Counted from the first letter of the stretch, positions 7,315 to 15,886 are shown. The stretch is DNA of 23,597 bases from a bacterium (GCA_030616165.1 JAUWXV010000030.1:1-23597); one strand, 5' to 3'. Notes: generated by a model from the sequence alone, not told the origin. Program-made: numbers and translations.

Positions 7315-9054
7315 TTACCAATAATAACTTATATCCCCTGCTGAGACCATATCCGGCTGGTCGTAACCATTTCTGGTCTCATACTTCTGGTTGAAAAGAT
7401 TAAAAATCTTTGCCGAAATCGCTATCTTTTTACTCAGTCTTATACCAATCGTCATATCAGCAAGAAAATAAGGGTCAAGTTCTCCGCCTCTGATTGCCGA
7501 GATAAATCTCTTTCCCACATACCTCCCTGTAAGTTCAAACTTTGCACGACCGCCGGGTGATATATCAAGCGTAAAATCCCCACTCACATTCGGATGATAT
7601 GGAACATTCGGAATAATATCAATAATATCTAAGGGTATAGTGTATTCCAATTTGCTGTAATCAAGAACTCCTGCTGATACCCACAGTGTCAGAACATCCG
7701 ACTGCTGCCAATTCATCAAAAATCGAATCCCCTGGAGCTGGGTTTTGTAATTATACTCTAAATACCAAATACCAATCAAAGGTGTTGGATTTATTAATGA
7801 ATATGTATTTCTTTGTTCAACCTCTATCCCAAAGTTTTCAAATTTCTGAAAGAGATAATAGACCTCCCAGTTAAAATTCTGCAATTTTCTGTTTTTCCAA
7901 CCGACCTTAAAACTTAAAGGAGTATCAACATAAGAAAAGTTTGTATGCGTTCTTATATATCTATTTTTATTTAGGGCAGTTATCATATTGACAATAGACA
8001 AATCTGGAGCAAATTCGCCGTAGATTTCTCCAAGTCCTGGAATTGAGTTTGCCAGGCTTGCATAAGGATAAAACCTCGTCAATTTCTCATCATTGGTATC
8101 GGTAACATTGAATACATTAACACCAACCTTAAGGCGAAAAACACTCTTTATATTACCTTCTATCTCAAAGTTCCCTTTCAATAAATCAATTCTGCTCCAT
8201 TCATCGTTGCGATTTAAAAACTCCCCGTCGTAAAAAACCTCTCCCTTTATTAAAGAACTCCCCGCAATCTTCTTCACTGAAAACCTTCCATTAAGTCCCC
8301 TTTCCGGTGCTTCTTCAAAATCCTTTACCTTTCCAATCCTCCCCCCTGCCTCGAAACCAATATCCCAGGAAGCCCATCTCCTGAAATTAGTCTGGAACAT
8401 CCCATTTAAAAACTTTGTATTTCGCTCAACATCGCTATATAACTGAGAACCATAAAATTTATACATCCCTTGAGTATAATCCAGACTTAAAACTCCCGTT
8501 ATTCCCTCTGCAAACCTGTGAAAATCGTTGAAACTTACCATCCCTTTATACATATCAGCATTTTTCCTGAACCCGCTTGTCCTTCGGAAATCCCCACCAA
8601 TCAAAATATTGTCATTTTTATAAACCTTTTCAATCTGCGCTCCAATATCGAGTTCATTATATCTTCCGTATGTCAGATGAAAAAAATTCCCCTCTTCAAA
8701 CTCCGGGATTTTTATCGTCTTCGTATATTTAACGCCTATATCTTCAAACGGTTTCCTGGGGATAACCTCTGGAATATCTGAAACCGTCTCCTCTTTACCT
8801 TTCAAAACTTCAGGACTAACCTCCAAACTCTTTTCTGCAGGTTCTAACTTTATCTCCTCTTTACCGGTAATGATAAACTCTTTCATATCAATTGTGGGAA
8901 GTTTCCTTTCAGGTATGACTTTTTCCTCTTTTTCTGTTTCCATTCTTTGTGGAGCAGGAACAATCTTTTTCTCAACACCAGTCGTATCCTGAGAAAAAGA
9001 GTATCCAGACATAAAAACAAATATGACTAAGAAGTAATAAATAATTTTTTTCAT
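7315..9054 (-). CDS. Outer-membrane beta-barrel protein, TonB-receptor-like but without a visible plug
   Basis: 579 residues with a signal peptide (1-21, ending FSQ). Residues 22-120 are a Lys/Glu/Pro-rich linker containing EFIITGKE (59-66), which resembles a TonB-box type segment. I see no plug domain. From about 125 to the end the sequence alternates polar and aromatic residues as in a beta-barrel. The C-terminal part (KIFNLFNQKYETRNGYDQPD, then a final aromatic Trp) matches the end of TonB-dependent receptors. The usual full receptor is longer than 650 residues. It is encoded 47 bases after the TPR gene and before exbB-exbD-tonB, so it is the likely partner of this TonB. Substrate unknown; a structural or scaffold role is possible. 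Confidence 0.75.
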   Translation of the reverse strand: MKKIIYYFLVIFVFMSGYSFSQDTTGVEKKIVPAPQRMETEKEEKVIPERKLPTIDMKEFIITGKEEIKLEPAEKSLEVSPEVLKGKEETVSDIPEVIPRKPFEDIGVKYTKTIKIPEFEEGNFFHLTYGRYNELDIGAQIEKVYKNDNILIGGDFRRTSGFRKNADMYKGMVSFNDFHRFAEGITGVLSLDYTQGMYKFYGSQLYSDVERNTKFLNGMFQTNFRRWASWDIGFEAGGRIGKVKDFEEAPERGLNGRFSVKKIAGSSLIKGEVFYDGEFLNRNDEWSRIDLLKGNFEIEGNIKSVFRLKVGVNVFNVTDTNDEKLTRFYPYASLANSIPGLGEIYGEFAPDLSIVNMITALNKNRYIRTHTNFSYVDTPLSFKVGWKNRKLQNFNWEVYYLFQKFENFGIEVEQRNTYSLINPTPLIGIWYLEYNYKTQLQGIRFLMNWQQSDVLTLWVSAGVLDYSKLEYTIPLDIIDIIPNVPYHPNVSGDFTLDISPGGRAKFELTGRYVGKRFISAIRGGELDPYFLADMTIGIRLSKKIAISAKIFNLFNQKYETRNGYDQPDMVSAGDISYYW

Positions 9055-9101
9055 TTTTTTCTGTTTTCTGGTTTTAAAAATATATTTTAAACTTATTTTA
9101 C

Positions 9102-12100
9102 TTACCTTCTAAGGTTGTCTATCCTCTCTCTTACAATTAATCCAATTTCATCCCCTTTATGTTTTCTTAAAATCTCTTCATACAATTTTACGGCCTCTTT
9201 TGGTTTACCAATTTCCTCAAGGCACTCTCCTGCCGTTAAAAGTGAATTTGTAATCCATTTATCATAGGCAGGATAAATATATTTCACTTTCAGGAACTCC
9301 TGGTATGCTTCCTCCAGAGAACCCTCTGCCTTTTTGACCTCCCCAATATGAAACTGCGCCTCCGCTGCTATTTCATCTATCCTCTTCTTAACCACGTAAT
9401 CAAAGAGTTCCAGTGCATCCTCATAGTTATTTTCATTCAAATATACAATCCCAAGCGAATTTCTGCATCTGTCAGCGATGATACTGTCAGTTTCTTTTGA
9501 GATTGCTTCTTTAAACAATTCTTTAGCCCTTTCCACATTCCCCATACTGTTATACGCAACTCCCTCTTCATAGAGAGCCTCGATAACAGATTCTGAATTC
9601 GGATATCTCGATCTAAGGTTCTTATATGTGAGAAGAGCAGCAGTAAAATCTTTTATATCAGAATATATCTTTCCTATTCTCATCAGAGATTCTGGAGCAA
9701 GGGAATGCCTTGGATATCTTTCTGCCACAACCGTATAAGACTTTACAGCAAGGTCTTCTTGACCAAGTTCCTCCTGAGACCTCCCAACCCAGTAATATGC
9801 ATCAGAAACATGGTCACTTTTTGAATATCTGCTTATTAAAATCTTATACTCGCTAATCGCCATCTCAAAATCCCTCCGCCCAAAGTAATAATCACCCTTC
9901 TTTTTTTGAAGGTCAGCATTAATTTTATTTTCAGGATACCTCGCTATGAAATCTTCAACTCTCCTCAGAGCCTCCTCAGGATTGCCCATCTGTCGATAGC
10001 AGTAAAATATCCCGCTTATTGCATCACCAACCAGACTGCTCTCGGAAAAATTTTCTAATATCTGCTGATATGAATCAATTGCCTCCCGATACCTGCCAAG
10101 ATTATAATAACTGTCGCCAATCTCATAATACGAATCATCAACAAATTCACTCCCAGGATAGTTTATTCTCAAATTTTCAAATTCTTCTACTGCTTTTAAA
10201 AAATTTGCTTCACTGAAATATGACCTTGAAATCAATAACTGTGCGTCATCTGCATACTCTGATTTCGATGCGGTTCTTAAGATAGAACTGCACTCTGATA
10301 TAGCCGAATCATAATCCTCAAGACGATAAAAACACTCCGCTATTCTGAAACTGGAAAGTATCTTATCATCAAGCACTTTTGACGCCCGTGTAACTACTCT
10401 ATAATAATTTATAGCCAATTTAAAATCTTTCTTGGAAAAATAGCAGTCCCCCAGTCTAAAACTCGCATCAATTAATATATCCGCATTTTCTGGATATTTC
10501 TCCACAACTGCTTTAAAATCGCTTATCGCCCTGTCGGTATTCCCCACTTTTAAATAAGCATATCCCCTACCATAATAAGCATCGGCAATCCGTTTGCTCT
10601 TAGGGAAATTATCGATTAAAGAGGTGTATGATTTCAGAGAATTTTCATAATTCCCGCTCCTGTAATATCCTTCCGCTGACCAATACCAACAGTCAGGTGC
10701 AAATTCTCTCTTACTGAACTTTTGGGCATATTCTCTATATCCATCAGCAGCATCCTTATACCTCCCCAATTTATAATAACAGTATGCAGTTTGATAGATT
10801 GACGAGGATACAAGTTCATTATCAGAACTTCCGGATGTAATAAGTTCATAAAGTTTAACAGCATCTTCAAGTCTATAAGCGCTATCATTCTGGTTGAGAG
10901 AAATATAACATTCAGCAGCCATCTTAACTGCTTTATAATAATATTCACTCTCGGAATAATCATTTTTTAATTTTAAAAAATTTTCAAGGGCAAATTTATA
11001 ATCTTTTTCCTCATAATAATCAATCAGACCTATTTCGAAAAGTGCCTCATCCGTAACATCGCTTTTGGGAAATTTTCCAACCAATTCTTGGAAAATATTT
11101 TTTGCCTCTTGAAAATTTTCCACCTCCTTCAGTGCTTTCCCCTGCCTGAATAAACTCCTCAATCCAAGATTACTGTCATCCTCCCTTTCATAAACCTCAG
11201 CAAACGCCTTAGCAGCATTAACATATCTCTTTTCATTATAAAAAGTCCAACCTAAATTATATATTGTCTGATTAACTAACGGGTCTTTCGGAAATTTATT
11301 TACGAAAGATACAAAGTTTTCTCTTGCCTTTGTGTTATCACCCAAATGATAATATGAATCTCCTAAAAAATACAACTTCTTGGAAAGATAAACTTTGTCC
11401 AGACTCTTATCCTTTTCAAGAATGTCTATTACTTGCTTATAATCTTCTAATAAATAAAGCAACTCACAAAGATGATTTATCGTTATTTGAGGAACAAGAG
11501 GATTATCGGGGTAAATTTTTAAAAATTCTTTATAATAAGTAACAGCATCCTTATGATTATTCATTTTCTGATGAGCATATCCCAAAGAATAAAGAGCATA
11601 ATCGGCAATTGAACTTTGAGGATAATTTTTAACGACATCATTATAATATTTTAAAGCATCTTCATATTCTTTCAGATTAAAATATGACTCCCCAATCCAA
11701 TAATTTGCATCCCCTACTAATTTACTATCTGGATATTCTTTTAAAAATCTATTTAATTGTTCAATTGCTTTTTGATAATCCCTCTTTCTGAAATAAGACT
11801 CACCAATTCTATAACTCGTGTCATCAGCGTAAATACTGAATGGATATTTTACAGTAAACTCCTGATATATTCTAATCGCTTCTATATACTCTTTAAGGAA
11901 AAAATGGCACTCAGCGAGTTTAAACAATACATCTTCGGTCCTTGTACTTTTGGGGTAATCATTCAAGAATCTTTCGAATCGCACCTTAGCTATTTGATAA
12001 TTACCATCTCTATAAAGACCATCACCAAAAACATAATCCCTCTGCTCTTGAATCTGGTCTGTTTGACCAAAGATATTTGTAAATATTATTGTAAGAATAA

Positions 12101-12125
12101 AAAATAATAAAAAAATTCTCTTCAA
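9102..12125 (-). CDS. Large periplasmic tetratricopeptide-repeat protein
   Basis: About 1007 residues, almost entirely TPR repeats of the BamD/CpoB (YbgF) kind, recurring with a period near 36-38 residues around the pattern YP-S-DA-Y-G-Y-A. The N-terminus is a signal peptide ending near IFGQ with no lipobox cysteine, so a soluble periplasmic location is expected. I chose the TTG at 12125 because AAAGGTG lies 9 bases before it; the GTG at 12137 has no such site and would add four residues. The gene heads the co-directional set with the barrel and exbB-exbD-tonB. By analogy with CpoB and TolA it may bridge TonB and the outer-membrane barrel, which is inference. Confidence 0.85.
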   Translation of the reverse strand: MKRIFLLFFILTIIFTNIFGQTDQIQEQRDYVFGDGLYRDGNYQIAKVRFERFLNDYPKSTRTEDVLFKLAECHFFLKEYIEAIRIYQEFTVKYPFSIYADDTSYRIGESYFRKRDYQKAIEQLNRFLKEYPDSKLVGDANYWIGESYFNLKEYEDALKYYNDVVKNYPQSSIADYALYSLGYAHQKMNNHKDAVTYYKEFLKIYPDNPLVPQITINHLCELLYLLEDYKQVIDILEKDKSLDKVYLSKKLYFLGDSYYHLGDNTKARENFVSFVNKFPKDPLVNQTIYNLGWTFYNEKRYVNAAKAFAEVYEREDDSNLGLRSLFRQGKALKEVENFQEAKNIFQELVGKFPKSDVTDEALFEIGLIDYYEEKDYKFALENFLKLKNDYSESEYYYKAVKMAAECYISLNQNDSAYRLEDAVKLYELITSGSSDNELVSSSIYQTAYCYYKLGRYKDAADGYREYAQKFSKREFAPDCWYWSAEGYYRSGNYENSLKSYTSLIDNFPKSKRIADAYYGRGYAYLKVGNTDRAISDFKAVVEKYPENADILIDASFRLGDCYFSKKDFKLAINYYRVVTRASKVLDDKILSSFRIAECFYRLEDYDSAISECSSILRTASKSEYADDAQLLISRSYFSEANFLKAVEEFENLRINYPGSEFVDDSYYEIGDSYYNLGRYREAIDSYQQILENFSESSLVGDAISGIFYCYRQMGNPEEALRRVEDFIARYPENKINADLQKKKGDYYFGRRDFEMAISEYKILISRYSKSDHVSDAYYWVGRSQEELGQEDLAVKSYTVVAERYPRHSLAPESLMRIGKIYSDIKDFTAALLTYKNLRSRYPNSESVIEALYEEGVAYNSMGNVERAKELFKEAISKETDSIIADRCRNSLGIVYLNENNYEDALELFDYVVKKRIDEIAAEAQFHIGEVKKAEGSLEEAYQEFLKVKYIYPAYDKWITNSLLTAGECLEEIGKPKEAVKLYEEILRKHKGDEIGLIVRERIDNLRR

Positions 12126-12264
12126 TTTAAAAAACACCTTTATTTATTAAATCATTATCCATAATTTTAAAAATTCTTTCCGGAATTTAGTGATGATATA
12201 AATTTTTAAAATAAAAATGAATATTAACGTTAATGTGTTAAATTTCGTGTAAAATTGGATTTAA

Positions 12265-12295
12265 TGTAGGGGCAGAACATTGTTCTGCCCTTACA
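12265..12295. repeat. 14-bp inverted repeat, MITE-like
   Basis: Arms 12265-12278 and 12282-12295 match at 13 of 14 positions around a 3-base ATT centre, with core GGGCAGAAC/GTTCTGCCC. It is GC-rich against very AT-rich surroundings. Short palindromes of the TGTAGGGGC type are widespread in bacterial intergenic DNA, which is why I call it repeat-like. No T-run follows. Confidence 0.55.
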
Positions 12296-12485
12296 ATAAA
12301 TGGTGAATAAAAATATAGCAATAACGGGAAATTTTCCTAAAATTATTTAATTATCACAAAAATTCAGAAAGACCCACTTAAAAAATTCTAAACAATAATT
12401 TAATGAATATTTATCATTATTCAAAACAATTTGATTTTTTTTCATAAAAATTAATATAATTAAATAATGTTGTCAAGGAATAAAT

Positions 12486-12532
12486 TGATAAATTTAAAGC
12501 GACAAGTTTAACTTGATTTTATCATTTTTTTT
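12486..12532 (+). terminator. Terminator-like hairpin upstream of mazG
   Basis: Outer arms TGATAAA/TTTATCA (12486-12492 and 12518-12524) enclose inner arms CAAGTT/AACTTG (12503-12508 and 12510-12515), followed at once by eight T (12525-12532). This is a good intrinsic terminator shape on the plus strand, although no plus-strand gene precedes it. Confidence 0.45.
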
Positions 12533-12559
12533 CAACAAATTTGAAACAAATCATATAAT
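12531..12559 (+). promoter_or_regulatory. Promoter candidate for mazG
   Basis: TTCAAC (12531-12536), a 17-base spacer and a perfect TATAAT (12554-12559). The -10 is strong, the -35 is partial. The predicted start of transcription is about 50 bases before the mazG ATG. Confidence 0.5.
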
Positions 12560-12617
12560 ATTTAAAGACTTTCTAAATTAATCAATAGTTTTACTATACT
12601 TTAAATTCAGAAAAAAA

Positions 12618-13376
12618 ATGAAAGAATTTGACAGACTGGTAGAAATAATGGAAATGGTGAGGAAAGACTGCCCGTGGGATAAAAAACAGACTCATTTGTC
12701 CCTGATGCAGTACCTTTTAGAAGAGACTTATGAAGTAATAGAATCAATAGAAGAGAAAAATGATGAAAATCTTAAAGAAGAATTGGGAGACCTTCTTATT
12801 CAGATTATCTTTCATTGTATAATTGCTAATGAAAGAAAAAAGTTTGATATTAAAGAAGTTATGACAAGTATCAGCGATAAACTGACCAGAAGACATCCTC
12901 ATGTTTTTGATAATTTGAAGGTGTCAGATGAAAGTGAAGTCCTGCATAATTGGGAAAAAATAAAACTAAGTGAAGGCAAAACTTCAACCCTTCAGGGAGT
13001 ACCAAAATCACTTCCTGCACTCCTTAAAGCATCAAGAATCCAATCAAAGGCATCAAGGGTTGGATTTGACTGGAAAGAATATAAAGATGTATTTAAAAAA
13101 GTCGAAGAAGAACTCCAGGAACTAACAAATGCAGCAGAAATCAACAATAAAGATAAAATTGAAGAGGAGTTAGGAGACTTCCTCTTTTCTGTCGTCAATA
13201 TTTCACGTTTCCTTCATATAAATCCGGAAGATGCACTCCGAAGAACTATCAACAAATTCGTTAAAAGATTTACCTTTATCGAACAGGAAATCTCAAAACA
13301 AGGGAAAAAACTTGAAGATGTTTCTCTTGAAGAGATGGACAAAATATGGGAACAATCAAAAGATTTACTTTCCTAG
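12618..13376 (+). CDS. mazG: Nucleoside triphosphate pyrophosphohydrolase MazG
   Basis: Hydrolyses nucleoside triphosphates to monophosphate and pyrophosphate in the cytoplasm, a housecleaning and stress-related role. The 252-residue length and the two tandem MazG domains match the long bacterial form. The N-terminal half opens with VRKDCPWDKKQTH (14-26) and carries the magnesium-binding acidic set E36xxE39 and E55xxD58 (EELGDLL). The second half repeats the pattern with EEELQEL and EEELGDFL. The ATG at 12618 has only an A-rich leader. It is followed after 70 bases by an unrelated secreted esterase. Confidence 0.93.
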   Translation: MKEFDRLVEIMEMVRKDCPWDKKQTHLSLMQYLLEETYEVIESIEEKNDENLKEELGDLLIQIIFHCIIANERKKFDIKEVMTSISDKLTRRHPHVFDNLKVSDESEVLHNWEKIKLSEGKTSTLQGVPKSLPALLKASRIQSKASRVGFDWKEYKDVFKKVEEELQELTNAAEINNKDKIEEELGDFLFSVVNISRFLHINPEDALRRTINKFVKRFTFIEQEISKQGKKLEDVSLEEMDKIWEQSKDLLS

Positions 13377-13446
13377 ATGTATAAGAACATTTTAATAAGG
13401 AGAAAAATAGTAGTGTCAAAAGTTCTATGAAAAATGAGGATATAAT

Positions 13447-14994
13447 ATGAAACATTTAAGGTATTTTATATGGTTGCCTCTAACTCTTATATTACTTTTC
13501 GCGTCATCAGTTTCAGCGGATGTGAAACTTCCTGCTGTAATCGGGGATAATATGGTTCTTCAGCAAGGCATGAAAGTACCAATCTGGGGAATGGCTGAAA
13601 CTGGAGAACATGTCACTGTCACCCTCGGTAGTCAACGAATAACCGCCACAGCAAACGATAATGATTACTGGAAGGTCAATCTCAACCCAATGGAAGCAGG
13701 GGGACCATTCGAGATGCACATAGTCGGAAACAATACAATCACGCTTCACAATGTAATGGTTGGTGAGGTATGGGTTTGTTCGGGTCAGTCCAATATGTGG
13801 TGGCCCGTCAATAGATCAGCCATTCCAGAGTACGAGATAGCCAAATCTAAATACCCTATGATAAGGCTGTTTACCGTAAAGAGGCAAGTTGCTGGCACTC
13901 CACAGAATCATGCTGAAGGAGAGTGGCTCGAATGCAGTCCACTAACAGTCGGGGATTTCTCAGCAGTTGGATACTTTTTTGGTCGAGAACTTCACAAGAC
14001 CTTGGGTATTCCAGTCGGACTAATCCACACCTCTTGGGGTGGCACACCGGCTGAAGCGTGGACAAGTTTACCGACCCTCAAGTCTGAATCCGACTTTAAA
14101 CCTATACTCGACCGCTTTGAGCAGGCGATGAAAATCTATCCTCAGGCAAAGGAAAAGTACGAAAAACAGATGACCAGGTGGAAGCAAGAAGTCAAAAAGG
14201 CAAAAATCGAGGGCAAACCGGAACCAAACCAAACCAGACAGCCCCTCGGCCCAGAGCACCAGCACCGACCCGCAGGGCTTTATAATGGCATGATAGCTCC
14301 CGTTATACCTTATGGAATCAAGGGGGTCATCTGGTATCAGGGTGAATCAAACGCAGGCAGAGCATTCCAGTACCGAAAATTATTCAAGGCAATGATTCAG
14401 GATTGGCACCGTTCATGGAGACAGGGCAATTTCCCGTTCTTATTCGTACAACTGGCAAATTACATGGAAATTCAACCCCAACCAGTCGATGACGAATGGG
14501 CTGAACTCCGTGAAGCACAATTGATGGCACTTGCATTACAAAAGACAGCCATGGCAGTTACTATTGACATCGGTGAAGAAGACGACATCCATCCAAAAAA
14601 TAAACAAGAAGTCGGTCGTCGTCTATCCCTTGGTGCATTGGCAATTGCATACGGTCACGATATTGAATATTCCGGACCAATCTACGATTCGATGTCCATC
14701 GAGGATGATAAGATACGCCTGAAATTCAAACATATTGACGATGGGCTGGTAACAAAAGACAACGAACCGTTAAAAGGCTTCGCAATTGCAGGAAAAGACC
14801 ATAAGTTTTTCTGGGCAAATGCAGAGATAGATGGCAGCGAGCTCGTAGTATGGAGTAACCAGGTTCCAAAACCTGCGGCAGTTCGTTATGCCTGGGCAGG
14901 TAATCCGGTATGTAACCTCTATAACAAGGTGGGACTGCCGGCTTCCCCATTTCGCACTGATAACTGGCATGGAATCACGGTGGACAAAAGATAA
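13447..14994 (+). CDS. Secreted sialate O-acetylesterase-like (SASA/SGNH) esterase
   Basis: Predicted to remove O-acetyl groups from sialic acid or another acetylated sugar outside the cytoplasm. The 515 residues begin with a signal peptide (about 1-24, ending VSA). The nucleophile block is CSGQSNM (S115). A second conserved block GVIWYQGES lies at 293-301, and the catalytic His is in DDIHP (H382). SWGGTPAEAW at 196-205 is also typical of the family. GAGGAT precedes the ATG. Codon use is visibly richer in G and C than the surrounding genes, hinting at acquisition by transfer. Residues about 219-275 form a charged insertion. Acetylxylan or other sugar esterase activity is an alternative. Confidence 0.88.
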   Translation: MKHLRYFIWLPLTLILLFASSVSADVKLPAVIGDNMVLQQGMKVPIWGMAETGEHVTVTLGSQRITATANDNDYWKVNLNPMEAGGPFEMHIVGNNTITLHNVMVGEVWVCSGQSNMWWPVNRSAIPEYEIAKSKYPMIRLFTVKRQVAGTPQNHAEGEWLECSPLTVGDFSAVGYFFGRELHKTLGIPVGLIHTSWGGTPAEAWTSLPTLKSESDFKPILDRFEQAMKIYPQAKEKYEKQMTRWKQEVKKAKIEGKPEPNQTRQPLGPEHQHRPAGLYNGMIAPVIPYGIKGVIWYQGESNAGRAFQYRKLFKAMIQDWHRSWRQGNFPFLFVQLANYMEIQPQPVDDEWAELREAQLMALALQKTAMAVTIDIGEEDDIHPKNKQEVGRRLSLGALAIAYGHDIEYSGPIYDSMSIEDDKIRLKFKHIDDGLVTKDNEPLKGFAIAGKDHKFFWANAEIDGSELVVWSNQVPKPAAVRYAWAGNPVCNLYNKVGLPASPFRTDNWHGITVDKR

Positions 14995-15097
14995 TATGTA
15001 TCCTTTCAATTCCAGGTTTAATATTAATAACGTTATTTATTAACGTTATAATAGGATTTCATAAAAATACTCTTTTAGAAATGATTAAATTTCATTA

Positions 15098-15119
15098 ACC
15101 CCTAACTTCAGTTAGGGGT
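15098..15119 (+). terminator. 9-bp hairpin downstream of the esterase gene
   Basis: ACCCCTAAC and GTTAGGGGT pair around a TTCA loop. There is no clear T-run, so it is either a weak terminator or a structured 3' end of the esterase transcript. Confidence 0.4.
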
Positions 15120-15144
15120 ATATTAGATGATATTACATCATTAC

Positions 15145-15165
15145 AAACCGTTTCAACGGTTTTTC
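15145..15165 (+). terminator. Intrinsic terminator candidate before the tRNA cluster
   Basis: AAACCGTT and AACGGTTT (15145-15152 and 15155-15162) form an 8-bp stem. The T-run begins in the stem and continues to 15164. It lies just before the tRNA promoter and would insulate it from the esterase gene. Confidence 0.55.
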
Positions 15166-15174
15166 ACAAAATTA

Positions 15175-15202
15175 TTGACAAAAAGAAAATTTTTATTATA
15201 TT
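15175..15202 (+). promoter_or_regulatory. Promoter of the tRNA-Gly repeat array
   Basis: TTGACA (15175-15180), 16 bases, TATATT (15197-15202). Transcription should start near 15209, about six bases before the first partial tRNA-Gly copy. No similar promoter is seen before the intact tRNA, so the partial copies are probably transcribed as its leader. Confidence 0.7.
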
Positions 15203-15214
15203 TAAATACCAAAA

Positions 15215-15304
15215 GCGGGTGAAACTCAGTCGGTAGAGTGCAAGCTTCCCAAGGCATATAAATTGAGTGTTTTTAAACACTCAATAAAAAAATAAATACC
15301 AAAA
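15215..15304 (+). repeat. tRNA-Gly 5'-half pseudogene, tandem copy 1
   Basis: Bases 15215-15253 match the intact tRNA-Gly from the acceptor 5' strand through the CCC anticodon loop, with one change in the acceptor region. The 3' half is absent. In its place is a spacer containing a perfect 11-bp hairpin (15262-15285, TT loop) and an A-rich tail. The unit is about 90 bases and repeats at 15305. It cannot form a tRNA. Confidence 0.8.
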
Positions 15305-15393
15305 GCGGGTGTAACTCAGTTGGTAGAGTGCAAGCTTCCCAAGCATATAAATTGAGTGTTTTTAAACACTCAATAAAAAAATAAATACCAAAA
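15305..15393 (+). repeat. tRNA-Gly 5'-half pseudogene, tandem copy 2
   Basis: Second unit, 89 bases, nearly identical to copy 1. The tRNA part (15305-15343) ends just past the anticodon loop. The same 11-bp hairpin lies at 15351-15374. It runs directly into the intact tRNA-Gly. Confidence 0.8.
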
Positions 15394-15466
15394 GCGGGTG
15401 TAACTCAGTCGGTAGAGTGCAAGCTTCCCAAGCTTGATGTCGCGGGTCCGAGCCCCGTCACCCGCT
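15394..15466 (+). tRNA. tRNA-Gly (anticodon CCC)
   Basis: 73 bases forming a full cloverleaf. The acceptor GCGGGTG pairs with CACCCGC. The anticodon stem CAAGC/GCTTG encloses TTCCCAA, giving CCC. The T-stem GCGGG/CCCGT pairs with one G-T. CCA is not encoded. One oddity: the T-loop reads TCCGAGC, so position 55, normally the pseudouridine U, is C. Function is still likely. Confidence 0.85.
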
Positions 15467-15789
15467 CAATAAAACTGATTTGTAAATACATTAAAATATA
15501 GTTTGAAAATGAATTTTTATTTAGTAAATTTAAACAATATTTTTTATATTTAGAAAAATTGCCAAAGATTTGGGGTTTCTGCCAAAGGCGGATTCTATAC
15601 TGCAGACGAGCCCCGCCACCCGCTCAATAAAGCCTATTTGTAAATACATTAAAATATAGTATGAAAATGGATTCTTATTTAGTAAATTTAAAAAATGTTC
15701 TTTTTATATTTAGAAAAATTGCCAAAGATTTGGGGTTTCCTCCAAAGGCGGATCCGCCTACGGTGGATGAGCCCCGCCATCCGCTCATA
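15450..15789 (+). repeat. Tandem repeat carrying the tRNA-Gly 3' end
   Basis: A unit starting with GAGCCCCG at the 3' end of the tRNA-Gly gene occurs at 15450, 15608 and (partial) 15769, with periods of 158 and 161 bases. Each full unit has the last ~17 bases of the tRNA, an AT-rich stretch that includes TTTGTAAATACATT, and a module with GCCAAAGATTTGGGGTTT. The second unit ends with the palindrome GGCGGATCCGCC (15748-15759). Copies have diverged by substitutions, so the duplication is not brand new. No protein gene is evident here. Confidence 0.8.
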
Positions 15790-15798
15790 GAATATAAA

Positions 15799-15871
15799 GG
15801 CGACGTAGCCAAGTGGTTAAGGCGGAGGTCTGCAAAACCTCTATTCATCGGTTCGACTCCGATCGTCGCCT
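15799..15871 (+). tRNA. tRNA-Cys (anticodon GCA)
   Basis: Acceptor GGCGACG pairs with CGTCGCC. The anticodon stem GAGGT/ACCTC encloses CTGCAAA, giving GCA. The T-loop TTCGACT is standard, and the discriminator base is T as expected for Cys. CCA is not encoded. Confidence 0.93.
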
Positions 15872-15886
15872 CAATTTTTATTTTAC

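Larger units (their letters stand above)
12138..12617. other. Divergent intergenic region between TPR operon and mazG
   Basis: 480 AT-rich bases with no protein gene. It holds a palindromic repeat (12265-12295), a minus-strand TTGACA at 12476-12471 that could belong to the TPR operon although its -10 is poor, a terminator-like hairpin (12486-12532), and a plus-strand promoter candidate for mazG (12531-12559). Confidence 0.5.

Noticed and set aside
15215-15466. CRISPR-like array
   Set aside because: The repeats are direct copies of a tRNA 5' half plus a constant spacer; there are no unique spacers and no cas genes.
15215-15789. Trans-spliced split tRNA as in Nanoarchaeum
   Set aside because: The 3' pieces contain only the end of the T-arm and acceptor strand, and no complementary joining sequences were seen; an intact gene is also present.
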